Positions 27,563-36,124 of a stretch of 64,000 nt of DNA are shown here, piece after piece. A program made the position numbers and the translations under genes. Each line of letters starts with the position of its first letter. The stretch's first letter is position 1. The stretch is taken from positions 1,178,001 through 1,242,000 of the forward strand of contig NZ_CP102096.1 of NCBI RefSeq assembly GCF_024582835.1. The letters run 5' to 3'. The notes below the pieces were generated by a model, which saw nothing but the letters and a program-made list of their open reading frames with translations, was not told the DNA's origin and ran no database searches. Source of the stretch: Vibrio japonicus. Its GTDB lineage: Bacteria; Pseudomonadota; Gammaproteobacteria; Enterobacterales; Vibrionaceae.

Positions 27563-28951
27563 ATGAGCTTGTATATAAAATCTTCTCTGACCGCGATGCT
27601 TTTCATCAGTGCTTCAGCATTGGCCTACGATGTTAAGTCTGGTGGCGATACGTCTGTGAAAAAGGATGGCGCCAACGCCTATTCTCTGCCTGCGGGTAAC
27701 TTGCCTATGACTAAAAGACTCGATTTTAGTGTCGGCAACAGTTTTTTCCGCAATCCTTGGGTTCAAGCGCCAGCCACAACCGAAGCGCGTGATGGCTTAG
27801 GTCCATTGTTCAATACTAACGGCTGTCAAAATTGCCACATTAAAGATGGGCGTGGTCATCCACCAGAAGAGAATGATCTGCATGCAGTTTCCATGTTGGT
27901 ACGCCTAAGTATTCCAGCCATGACGCCAGAGCAAAAGAAAGCCTATATCAAAGATGGTGTGATTCCAGAGCCAACATACGGCGGCCAACTACAAGATTTC
28001 GCCCTTCAGGATCAAACGCCTGAAGGCCAAGTTAAGATTACCTATACCGATGTCCCTGTGAAGTTTAAAGACGGAACGGAAGTGACGTTGCGTAAACCTT
28101 TGGTAGAGATTACCGATCTTGGGTATGGAAAAATGCACCCAGATACTCAGCTGTCCGCACGCGTTGCGCCACCCATGATAGGTTTGGGTTTACTAGAAAG
28201 CATTCCAGACGAAACGTTAAAGACGTGGGCTGATGAAAACGATACTAATGGCGATGGTATATCCGGAAAGCTGAATGTTGTTTGGGATGTGCAGAAGAAA
28301 GACTTTGCAATAGGACGTTTTGGTTGGAAAGCGGGTCAACCAACGCTCATGCAACAAAATGCCGCAGCATTTAATGGTGACGTTGGGTTAACCAGCACGT
28401 TGTTCCCACACGAGAACTGTACCGCAAACCAATCGCTGTGCGCAGATCTGCCAAACGGTGGAAGCCCAGAAGTGAGCGACAAAATTCTGAACTTCGTTGA
28501 GTTTTACTCTCAGCATCTCGCGGTGCCGATTCGTCGTAACATCAACGATGAACAAGTGAAATTAGGGCAACAGCTATTTGCGGACTCTGGCTGTGAAAGT
28601 TGCCATAAAACGGATGTGAAAACAGCGAAACGAGAAGGATTACCTTCACTGTCTGAACAAACCATTCACCCGTACACTGATATGTTGCTTCACGATATGG
28701 GAGAAGGACTGGCCGATAATCGTCCTGAATATTTGGCGAACGGTCAAGAATGGCGTACAGCACCGCTATGGGGCATTGGGTACACACAAGAAGTGAATGG
28801 CCATACCTATTTCTTACATGATGGACGCGCTCGCAATATGATGGAAGCGGTTCTTTGGCATGGCGGCGAAGCAGAAACAGCAAAACAGAACGTGCTTAAG
28901 TTTAACCAATCAGAACGTGAAGCACTTATCGCGTTTTTGATTTCATTGTAA
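27563..28951 (+). CDS. Di-heme oxidoreductase (DUF1111 family)
   Basis: A 462-aa periplasmic protein with signal peptide (about 1-21). Two c-type heme sites are visible: CQNCH (about residue 90) and CESCH (about residue 343). The body matches the thiol oxidoreductase/DHOR family (DUF1111), including DTNGDGISG, an EF-hand-like acidic loop. These proteins are always found with imelysin-like proteins and are thought to take part in iron or other metal redox chemistry in the periplasm. 10 bp separate it from the next gene, so it is cotranscribed. Confidence 0.88.
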   Translation: MSLYIKSSLTAMLFISASALAYDVKSGGDTSVKKDGANAYSLPAGNLPMTKRLDFSVGNSFFRNPWVQAPATTEARDGLGPLFNTNGCQNCHIKDGRGHPPEENDLHAVSMLVRLSIPAMTPEQKKAYIKDGVIPEPTYGGQLQDFALQDQTPEGQVKITYTDVPVKFKDGTEVTLRKPLVEITDLGYGKMHPDTQLSARVAPPMIGLGLLESIPDETLKTWADENDTNGDGISGKLNVVWDVQKKDFAIGRFGWKAGQPTLMQQNAAAFNGDVGLTSTLFPHENCTANQSLCADLPNGGSPEVSDKILNFVEFYSQHLAVPIRRNINDEQVKLGQQLFADSGCESCHKTDVKTAKREGLPSLSEQTIHPYTDMLLHDMGEGLADNRPEYLANGQEWRTAPLWGIGYTQEVNGHTYFLHDGRARNMMEAVLWHGGEAETAKQNVLKFNQSEREALIAFLISL

Positions 28952-28960
28952 GGAACCTCG

Positions 28961-29986
28961 ATGAATAAAATCACTCTCTCGATTCTGGCAGCTGTAACCA
29001 TCACGGGTTGCCAGTCTAACAACACAAATGCTGCGCAGGCTGAACAAACGTCTCATGCTAGCCAGAGCGTCTATGAAGTTGAGTATGCTTACGCTCACCA
29101 CTTTGCGTTGCAGGCTGAGAGCCTCCAAACACGTTTTACCGAGTTCTGCTCAAACGATGCGACGGCTGATAGGCTGAAAAAAGAGTGGCATGAAACCATG
29201 CTTGCTTGGATGGCACTTCAAGGTCAAGAACGTGGCCCTGAAACGGCATTGGAGCAGAGCTGGAATATTCAGTTTTGGCCTGACAAGAAAAACACAACGG
29301 GTCGTAAGATGGCATCTTTAACGACACAAGAAAAAACATGGACTGCAACAGAAATTGCTCAGCAGAGTGTGACCGTTCAAGGTTTGGGTGCCATTGAATG
29401 GATGTTGTATGACCCGTCATCTGATCTAAGCTTGCAGTCAACCAGTTGCCAGACAGGTGTGGCTATCGCACAGAACTTAAGCCGAAATGCGAACACGATC
29501 GCGTCGGCATGGCAGCAAAACCCTTGGGCTGAGCTTGATGAAAAGGCGTGGTTATCGGAATACATTGCGTTGCTATCTAATCAGCTCGAATACAGCATGA
29601 AAAAGCTTAGCCGTCCGTTAGCAACCTTCGGCAAGCCTCGACCTTATTTTTCTGAATCTTGGCGCTCCAAAACCTCAATGCTTAACCTTCAAGAAAACGT
29701 TAAAGCGATGCAATCACTCTATTTTGCGAAAGGCAAAGGGCTTGACCTCCTACTGAGAGAGAGAGGGAAAGCAGAGCTGGCTGATAGGGTTGTAAATCAG
29801 TTTGATGTGACATTATCCACGTGGCCGACTGACAAGAGCTTATTTGATTTGTTGCAAACCAAAGAGGGCTACAGGATTGCGTATGCGCAGTTTAACAAGC
29901 TCGAACAGCTAAAATATCTTATCCACGAAGAAGTGGCGGTCGAATTAGGTGTCGTAATAGGATTCAATGCAACAGATGGTGACTGA
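28961..29986 (+). CDS. Imelysin-family lipoprotein lacking the motif histidine
   Basis: A 341-aa lipoprotein (signal ending TITGC) of the imelysin family. Where the family has GxHxxE, this protein has GLGAIE, so the histidine is missing while the Glu is kept. It may therefore bind a different metal state or be structural. It begins 10 bp after the di-heme gene, with AAGGAA upstream, and overlaps the next gene by 20 bp. Confidence 0.82.
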   Translation: MNKITLSILAAVTITGCQSNNTNAAQAEQTSHASQSVYEVEYAYAHHFALQAESLQTRFTEFCSNDATADRLKKEWHETMLAWMALQGQERGPETALEQSWNIQFWPDKKNTTGRKMASLTTQEKTWTATEIAQQSVTVQGLGAIEWMLYDPSSDLSLQSTSCQTGVAIAQNLSRNANTIASAWQQNPWAELDEKAWLSEYIALLSNQLEYSMKKLSRPLATFGKPRPYFSESWRSKTSMLNLQENVKAMQSLYFAKGKGLDLLLRERGKAELADRVVNQFDVTLSTWPTDKSLFDLLQTKEGYRIAYAQFNKLEQLKYLIHEEVAVELGVVIGFNATDGD

Positions 29987-31058
29987 TAATACAAGGCGTA
30001 ACTTGCTCAAAGCCGCGCTGTTGGGGGCGGCTGTACCAGTACTGCCATTTGGGTGTGTGTCTAGAGCAGAAAATCCATCTTCAGCACTTATTGGTTGTTC
30101 ACTGAAAGGTAGGGATAAGTTCTCCGCCGTTGTTGCTGATGATCAAGGGAATCTCATAAGAGAAGTCCCGCTACCAGGTCGTGGTCATGGCGTGGCAGTG
30201 AATGCAACTGCTCGTCATGCTGTGGCGTTTGCTAGGCGACCTGGCACATTTATGGTCGTATTTGACTATGATTCTGGTGAAGTGATGAAAGCCGTACCCG
30301 CTGCAAGCAACCGACATTACTACGGTCACGGTGTGTATTCTAACGATGGACAGTGGCTTTACGTGACCGAAGGCGAGCGTGGCACGAGTCGAGGCATCAT
30401 TGGTGTTTATGATGTGCAGGCACGGTATACCAAGGTCGCAGAATTTACTGGCTTTGGCTTGGGCCCGCATGAGGTGATTGTCATGCCAGATGACGCGATT
30501 GTGATCGGCGTCGGGGGTGTTCACACCAATGGCAGAGAACCGCTTAACATCGCAACTATGACGCCAAGTTTAAGTTATTTAAACACGAACGGGGAACTGA
30601 TCGATCAGCACGCATTGCCTGATAATCACCTGAGCATTCGCCATTTGGCACATGATGGAGATAAAACGGTTCTGTGCGGTCAGCAATATCGAGGCGAGCC
30701 TGACGAATACCCGTCATTATTAGCAATGCATACCCGTGGAGGAGAGTTGATCCCACTTCAAGCAGAACCGGAAGAGTGGTCTAGATTCAATCATTACATT
30801 GCCAGTATCGCGGCGACAGAAGAATGGATTTTAGCAACGTCACCACGCGGGAACTGCTATGGCATCTGGTCTAAGCGAACCCAGAAACTGGTCGAGTTGT
30901 CTTCACTTTCTGATGCGTCGGGTGTTGTGGCTCGCAATGGAGAATTTCGAGTCAGCTCGGGGGTAGGGAGCGTGGTAACGCAGAACTCGCCAAATCAGAA
31001 AAGTATGATTCGTTCGGATGTTCAGTGGGACAATCACTGGTCGGCTATTCCTTCATAA
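29967..31058 (+). CDS. DUF1513 protein with Tat signal
   Basis: A 363-aa protein with a twin-arginine leader (TRRNLLKAALLGAA) and beta-propeller-like repeats of the DUF1513 family. The start lies inside the previous gene, with AGGA at the right spacing, so translation is coupled. DUF1513 genes travel with imelysin and DHOR genes. A role as a periplasmic partner in metal handling is inferred from context only. Confidence 0.85.
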   Translation: MQQMVTDNTRRNLLKAALLGAAVPVLPFGCVSRAENPSSALIGCSLKGRDKFSAVVADDQGNLIREVPLPGRGHGVAVNATARHAVAFARRPGTFMVVFDYDSGEVMKAVPAASNRHYYGHGVYSNDGQWLYVTEGERGTSRGIIGVYDVQARYTKVAEFTGFGLGPHEVIVMPDDAIVIGVGGVHTNGREPLNIATMTPSLSYLNTNGELIDQHALPDNHLSIRHLAHDGDKTVLCGQQYRGEPDEYPSLLAMHTRGGELIPLQAEPEEWSRFNHYIASIAATEEWILATSPRGNCYGIWSKRTQKLVELSSLSDASGVVARNGEFRVSSGVGSVVTQNSPNQKSMIRSDVQWDNHWSAIPS

Positions 31059-31100
31059 ATATCACGGACGCTACTTTGTAAATTCAATCACTTGTATAGG

Positions 31101-31146
31101 AGAAGCCTTGTCGGGAAAGTTTAACGCGACAAGGCTTCTGGTTTTT
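31101..31146 (+). terminator. Terminator of the imelysin cluster
   Basis: A 13-bp perfect stem (AGAAGCCTTGTCG / CGACAAGGCTTCT) followed by GGTTTTTG, 43 bp after the DUF1513 stop. Confidence 0.9.
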
Positions 31147-31327
31147 GCTCATTTTGTCTTTCATTCTTAGTGTTACTTCTCTCTTATCTACCGATTAAAC
31201 GCTCAATTAAATTTACCTATATTTATGAATCTAGGTGCATTTTCGCATTTCTGTAAAACTAGTCATGCCGACGTCACCAATCTCTGCCATACTTTGTTAA
31301 AAAAGAATAACAAGGGAAATAGCATCA

Positions 31328-32881
31328 ATGTTGAAATGGAGAACGTGGTTACTAACAGTTGTCTTGCTGCCATTATCAGTGTCGGCCTCAGATTACTTTG
31401 AGCAACTCGGTTGGGTAAAGGAACAAAGTGAGTTGACCAATCTCATTCATTACCAAGATGAGTTGGAACAGGTGTATCAGAAAAATGGCAACCAACTTAT
31501 CTGGTTTGATTTACATCAGGGCAGTAGCCTAGAGTTTCGGCTGGAAGTGATTCAGCGTGCAGGGTTTAGCCCGCTGTTTGAGCGCCAGCTGAGCTATTTA
31601 CAGTACTTCAGAAAGAGCAATCGTTGGCATGAATACGATCTGCTCGCAACAGACACACTGTTGCTCTACTTAAACTATGCCGAAAAAGCGAAGTCAGAAG
31701 GCAAAGATTGGTTTTTTGGCACGCAGTTGGACAAGCCGATTCGACCTATCTTAGAAAGCTCATTAATGACACTGGAACGTGCGATAGAAAACCAGCAGCT
31801 AGCAGAAGTCATTGATGCCTACACGCCGGATTCACCAGATTATAAACAGTTGATCGAGAGCTATCTGGCACTGATTAATTTCCAAAAGGTTGATTTACCT
31901 TTTTACCAACAGACCGGGTTAAAGAGAGAGGGTGATCTTCTCGAAGACAGAGACACACTACTGGCGAGATTGGAGTTAGTTGACGTAGACCTGAGTGATG
32001 TACCACGCGATCTTATGGAGTATGACGCAGCGCTTGAGTCTGCGGTAAAACGTTTTCAGCGTTTACATGGCCTAAAACCCGATGGCGTAATTGGGCCTAA
32101 GACGATCAAGTGGATCAATATGTCGATTGATTCTCGATTGAGTCAACTTGCTCTCAATGCAGAACGCACGCGCTATTGGCCTAAAGCCAGAGACACCATT
32201 ATTGTGGTCAATGTTCCAAGCTACGATATGAAGTATTGGTCTAATGGGGAGCAAGTGTTTGAATCTAAAGTTGTGGTAGGTAAAAAGGCACGGCCAACAC
32301 CTGTCATGGTGACCAACTTAAATGCGTTGATTCTGAACCCAACTTGGAATGTACCATGGAAAATCATGGTGGAAGATATCATCCCTAAAGTGAAACGTGA
32401 TCCCATGTACTTGTACAGACAAAATATAGAGATTTTGCCAAAGTGGGGTTCTTCGGAAAGGATTGATCCAACAGAAATCAATTGGGCGAGCGTTAATCCC
32501 AAAGCCTTTCCTTATCGTATGACGCAGCGCTCGGGTTATCACAACGCTTTAGGTTTGTATAAGTTTAATACCCCTAATAGTCGGGCCATCTATCTGCATG
32601 ATACGCCAAGCAAAGGTTTGTTCCAAAGCGATCAACGTGCCTTTAGTTCTGGCTGTATCCGTGTGGAACATGCTGACGTGTTTGCGGATCGACTACTTAA
32701 ATCACAAGGTATATCCCAAACTAAAGTGGCTGAGTTTAATCAACAATCGAACAAAGCCATTCCGTTACGTAAAGGCATTCCTGTTCATATCATCTACCAA
32801 ACTGCGTGGTATGAAGAAGGCAAAACCCATTACCGAGAAGATATTTATCATCTCGATTCATTCAGTGCATCTAAAGGATAA
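31328..32881 (+). CDS. ldtD: L,D-transpeptidase LdtD (YcbB family)
   Basis: A 517-aa periplasmic enzyme with an N-terminal signal (about 1-20). A peptidoglycan-binding domain (AVKRFQRLHGLKPDGVIGPKT, about residues 240-265, given here in shortened form) precedes the YkuD catalytic domain. The active-site His and Cys are in YLHDTPSKG and SSGCIRV. It makes 3-3 crosslinks between meso-DAP residues and helps resist cell wall stress. Next gene is mepK, then ycbL, in E. coli order. Confidence 0.93.
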   Translation: MLKWRTWLLTVVLLPLSVSASDYFEQLGWVKEQSELTNLIHYQDELEQVYQKNGNQLIWFDLHQGSSLEFRLEVIQRAGFSPLFERQLSYLQYFRKSNRWHEYDLLATDTLLLYLNYAEKAKSEGKDWFFGTQLDKPIRPILESSLMTLERAIENQQLAEVIDAYTPDSPDYKQLIESYLALINFQKVDLPFYQQTGLKREGDLLEDRDTLLARLELVDVDLSDVPRDLMEYDAALESAVKRFQRLHGLKPDGVIGPKTIKWINMSIDSRLSQLALNAERTRYWPKARDTIIVVNVPSYDMKYWSNGEQVFESKVVVGKKARPTPVMVTNLNALILNPTWNVPWKIMVEDIIPKVKRDPMYLYRQNIEILPKWGSSERIDPTEINWASVNPKAFPYRMTQRSGYHNALGLYKFNTPNSRAIYLHDTPSKGLFQSDQRAFSSGCIRVEHADVFADRLLKSQGISQTKVAEFNQQSNKAIPLRKGIPVHIIYQTAWYEEGKTHYREDIYHLDSFSASKG

Positions 32882-32910
32882 TGATCACTTAATTCGTGTA
32901 TTTTAGTGCG

Positions 32911-32952
32911 GCACTTTTTTCTAACCTGTTCAATGGGTAAGCAAAAAAGTGC
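32911..32952 (+). terminator. Hairpin between ldtD and mepK
   Basis: GCACTTTTTT pairs with AAAAAAGTGC across a 22-nt loop. A T-run lies in the ascending arm, so it may act as a small AGTG/CACT terminator, or as processing structure, in the 180-bp gap. Confidence 0.45.
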
Positions 32953-33060
32953 TGAATTATCCGTCAAATGTGCACGTTTTATGCATTTGCACTTCATATT
33001 AGAGTTCAGTAAGGTGTCAGGCTAACACCTAATGAATAATAAGTTTGAAGGCATTTAGCA

Positions 33061-33603
33061 GTGAATTATTCTCGTAGAGATTTTCTCAAGTTAACAGGTT
33101 GTGGGTTGGCTGTGGCGAGTTGTGCGCCGGGTTTGGCTCTCGCTTCGTATCCTGATCTACGCCGCGAATTGGCGCTTAACAATATCAACACTGGTGAAGC
33201 GTTAGAAACATGCTACTACGATGGTCAGAACTACGTGAAAAAAGAGCTGACTCGCCTTGATAATATCTGTCGTGATTATCGCCGAAATGAAGTTCATCAA
33301 ATGGATAAGCATCTTTTTGACCAAATCTCTTTGATTCAGGCAAAGTTAGGCGTCAGTGCAGAAGTGTTAGTGATCTCTGCGTACCGCGCGCCTGCGACCA
33401 ATGCCTCACTAAGAGCCAAGTCTTCCAGTGTGGCGAAGAAAAGCTATCATACTCTTGGTCAGGCGATCGATTTTCGTTTAGATGGCGTCCCACTAAAAAC
33501 ATTGCGTGATGCCGCTTTGAGCATGAAAGCAGGTGGCGTTGGATACTACCCTAGAAGTAATTTTATCCACATTGATACCGGTCCGGTTCGGTACTGGTCG
33601 TAA
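33061..33603 (+). CDS. mepK: Murein endopeptidase MepK (YcbK family)
   Basis: A 180-aa M15-like (DUF882) zinc peptidase that cuts peptidoglycan crosslinks, including the 3-3 type made by LdtD. It begins with GTG and has a twin-arginine signal (SRRDFLKLTGCGLAVA). The zinc ligands are visible in SYHTLGQAIDFRL and NFIHIDTG, with ISAYRAPATN before them. It sits between ldtD and ycbL as in E. coli, which suggests a paired role in making and trimming 3-3 links. Confidence 0.9.
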   Translation: MNYSRRDFLKLTGCGLAVASCAPGLALASYPDLRRELALNNINTGEALETCYYDGQNYVKKELTRLDNICRDYRRNEVHQMDKHLFDQISLIQAKLGVSAEVLVISAYRAPATNASLRAKSSSVAKKSYHTLGQAIDFRLDGVPLKTLRDAALSMKAGGVGYYPRSNFIHIDTGPVRYWS

Positions 33604-33731
33604 CTACAAAAAGCCAATACGCCATCGTTACATTGCTCTGTTACCGAACTTTTCAGCGCGAACATAAGGTTGTCAAAGACCTTGCTAGATGTCATAGTTT
33701 CGCTAGTTATGATTTCTATTAAGGTCAATGT

Positions 33732-34388
33732 ATGTCACTGAAGTATCAAGTCGTTCCGGTTACCTCGTTCTCGCAAAACTGCTCTATCGTATGGTGTGAT
33801 GAAACCATGGATGGGATTGTGGTTGATCCGGGCGGTGATGTAAAACAGCTTGTTGTGATCATTAAAGAACTGGGTATTAACGTTGTTAATTTGGTACTCA
33901 CTCACGGACATCTGGATCATGTGGGTGGTACAGAGCCGCTTGCCGCTGAACTGGGTGGAGTGGAGATTGTTGGCCCACATAAAGACGATAACTTCTGGTT
34001 ACAGGGGCTAGAAGGACAAAGCCAAATGTTTGGCTTCCCGCTTACAAAGGCATTCGAGCCAAATAAATGGCTACAAGAAGGCGATAAGATTCACTTTGGT
34101 AAGCAAGTTTTGGATGTGATCCATACACCAGGTCACACCCCAGGGCATGTTGTTCTTTTCAGTGAAGAAGCCAAGCTCGCGTTTGTTGGTGACGTTCTGT
34201 TTAATGGTTCGATTGGTCGTACTGACTTCCCGAAAGGTGACTTTAATACGTTGATCAACTCGATCAAAAGCAAGTTGTGGCCATTGGGCAAAGACGTACG
34301 CTTTGTTCCGGGACACGGCCCAGAATCAACATTTGGACATGAGCGTGCTTCAAACCCATTTGTTGCAGATGAAATGCCACTTTACTAA
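33732..34388 (+). CDS. ycbL: Metallo-beta-lactamase-fold hydrolase (YcbL/GloC)
   Basis: A 218-aa cytosolic MBL-fold enzyme. The metal site is THGHLDHVGG, with GHTPGHV, FVGDVLF and PGHGPES after it. The E. coli homologue is a type II glyoxalase (GloC), which splits S-lactoylglutathione. It starts with ATG after TAAGGTC. The neighbours ldtD and mepK fit E. coli, but aspC, which follows ycbL there, is missing here. Confidence 0.92.
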   Translation: MSLKYQVVPVTSFSQNCSIVWCDETMDGIVVDPGGDVKQLVVIIKELGINVVNLVLTHGHLDHVGGTEPLAAELGGVEIVGPHKDDNFWLQGLEGQSQMFGFPLTKAFEPNKWLQEGDKIHFGKQVLDVIHTPGHTPGHVVLFSEEAKLAFVGDVLFNGSIGRTDFPKGDFNTLINSIKSKLWPLGKDVRFVPGHGPESTFGHERASNPFVADEMPLY

Positions 34389-34407
34389 TCGTGGTCTATA
34401 GATTAAT

Positions 34408-34431
34408 AATGGTCGCTTCGGCGGCCATTTT
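34408..34431. terminator. Convergent terminator
   Basis: AATGGTCGC and GCGGCCATT pair across a UUCG tetraloop. It lies between ycbL and the minus-strand DUF2982 gene and has a short T-tract on the plus strand. Confidence 0.8.
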
Positions 34432-34470
34432 GCTTTCTGCTTATAGAGCCACTCTTTATACAAAATGCAC

Positions 34471-35139
34471 CTACTCGTCAGGCTCTGCGGCCGCTAAATA
34501 TCGCCTGATAAGTCCGACAAATTCTTCTGGAGAGCGGTCTAAATCTCGGGTCGAAATGAAGACATCGTAGCCATAATAACTTCGTTGATACTTCATCCGA
34601 TTCGCGAGCATCGCTTGTAACCCATAAAGCACTTCGCCATTAGAGCTTCTGAAGGGCTTGGCGTCGAGCACGATATCTTCAAACTGAATTTCCTTTTGAT
34701 GCTGCTTAGCGCCTAAGTAAAGAAGGGCTCGTTGGCTTAACAGCAATTCAGTGGCAATCCTAGGACAAATACTCATTAGGTATGGCGTGTAGTGTTTTAA
34801 TTTGAAACCAATCCAAGGCAGTGGGTATTGCCATCCGTCTTGGTCGTATTGACAAATACCAATGTCGCTAATGTTATTCCATTTGACAACCCAACCTCCC
34901 TTAAACAGATGTTGCTGGAAATGAAAGGGCGTCAGCGTGTAAGAAACGGTCGCTTTTTTTATCATTAGGTAGCCAAAACCTAATATCGAGAGGACGGTAA
35001 TTGCAGTCAAGACTGCTTGTTGCCAGCCAGGCGAATACATGATCAAAAACAGCAACACGATGATAAACAGCCACATCATCAGTTTCATGACTGGTGAGTT
35101 AAGGTTCAATGGTTGATTGCTCAGATGAAGCGTTTTCAT
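34471..35139 (-). CDS. DUF2982-family membrane protein
   Basis: A 222-aa protein with two close membrane segments (about 18-38 and 42-62) followed by a PH-like cytoplasmic domain. I match it to DUF2982 from memory of Vibrio genomes. No catalytic motif. The ATG at 35139 has AGAGAAC upstream. Its function is unknown, and it is monocistronic. Confidence 0.75.
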   Translation of the reverse strand: MKTLHLSNQPLNLNSPVMKLMMWLFIIVLLFLIMYSPGWQQAVLTAITVLSILGFGYLMIKKATVSYTLTPFHFQQHLFKGGWVVKWNNISDIGICQYDQDGWQYPLPWIGFKLKHYTPYLMSICPRIATELLLSQRALLYLGAKQHQKEIQFEDIVLDAKPFRSSNGEVLYGLQAMLANRMKYQRSYYGYDVFISTRDLDRSPEEFVGLIRRYLAAAEPDE

Positions 35140-35357
35140 ACGTGTTCTCTTTTAATGGTCAAACCTCTGTTTATTTATTCAGTACTCCGATGGGTGAACA
35201 TAACTTGTCTGTTTAAATTGTAGTCTTATAACGGCATATCGCGTATTTTTCCCCGAATAAGCCGCCGATGCCCTGTAAATGGTGGCAAAATTTTGGTATA
35301 AAACGCGCTTCAAATTTTCACCACTGCTCCGTATGCAGTGAACTGGAGAAATACTCG

Positions 35358-35729
35358 ATGAGACTTGCTCACAAGCGCAAAGTACAGATGAAACTGCAAA
35401 AGCGCATTAAAGCAGCAGTTGCAAATGTTGAAGCAACAAAGAAAGCGAAGCCTGAAGTTGAGAAAAAAGTAGCTGTAAAACCAGCAGCGGAGAAAGTTGT
35501 AGTAGCGAAAGCAACAGACATTGCTTTAACGCCAAAACAGCAACAAGTTCTTGATATCGTTGTAGCGAATGCTGAAGGTATCAATCCGAAAGGTATCGGT
35601 CTGGCAGCTGGCCAAGAAGACACTAAAGCGGCTTCATGGGCGACAGGTGCTCTAAAAAAACTTCTAGATGAAAACCTAGTAGTTAAAGAGCAACTAGCAG
35701 GTAACAAAGTTATCTACAAAGCTCTTTAA
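35358..35729 (+). CDS. Basic winged-helix protein, H1-like layout
   Basis: A 123-aa protein with an N-terminal Lys/Ala-rich half (MRLAHKRKVQMKLQKRIKAA, then repeated KP/EK/VAK motifs to about residue 55) and a C-terminal winged-helix domain (TPKQQQVLDIVVANAEGI, GALKKLLDENLVVKEQ). The N-terminus looks like a histone H1 tail. I start at ATG 35358 with GGAG upstream, because the frame to 35268 has no ribosome site. It probably binds DNA without sequence choice, or acts as a small regulator; both are inference. Confidence 0.75.
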   Translation: MRLAHKRKVQMKLQKRIKAAVANVEATKKAKPEVEKKVAVKPAAEKVVVAKATDIALTPKQQQVLDIVVANAEGINPKGIGLAAGQEDTKAASWATGALKKLLDENLVVKEQLAGNKVIYKAL

Positions 35730-35776
35730 GTATTGCCGATAAACCTTGATTGCTGATAATCAGGGACATATCTTTA

Positions 35777-35803
35777 AAAAGCCTCGAGTTATTCGAGGCT
35801 TTT
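35777..35803 (+). terminator. Terminator of the winged-helix gene
   Basis: An 11-bp perfect stem (AAAAGCCTCGA / TCGAGGCTTTT) with a 5-nt loop. Confidence 0.92.
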
Positions 35804-36124
35804 GCTATTCACGCCTAGTATGGCTGTTCCTTTCTATGTCACATAAATGACATGTTTTTAGACTCTTTCCTTCAAGAGTTAACTAAGTACTATCCCCGTT
35901 TAGTGTCACTTCGCTACATACTATAACTCTCTGTATAACACGTTTATGTTAACAGTTGTCCCATATGTACTACGTACAAATACGTATCTATTTTGTCTTA
36001 TGGCTTCTTAGATTGTTAATGGTTTCCGTGTTCACGCTGATTTTTTCTCTCTTCAACTTGTTTCATTCTGTCATCGAAACAGGAATTTCTTTAAGAAAGA
36101 AGTCGTTTAACAAAGGACGTGAAC
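35804..36124 (+). promoter_or_regulatory. Upstream region of TRAP operon with repeat sites
   Basis: About 320 bp before dctP. It contains an inverted repeat ATGTCA-N6-TGACAT (35836-35853) and a direct repeat TACGTA at 35971-35976 and 35981-35986, exactly 10 bp apart, one helical turn. NarL-type regulators often bind such tandem or inverted heptamers, and the regulator gene is 4.6 kb downstream in the same cluster. A sigma-54-like GG-N-TG pair near 36000 has the wrong spacing. Confidence 0.4.

Noticed and set aside
35990..36030. Sigma-54-like TGGC...TTGT before the TRAP operon
   Set aside because: The spacing between the GG and GC elements is one base off and the -12 GC is missing.
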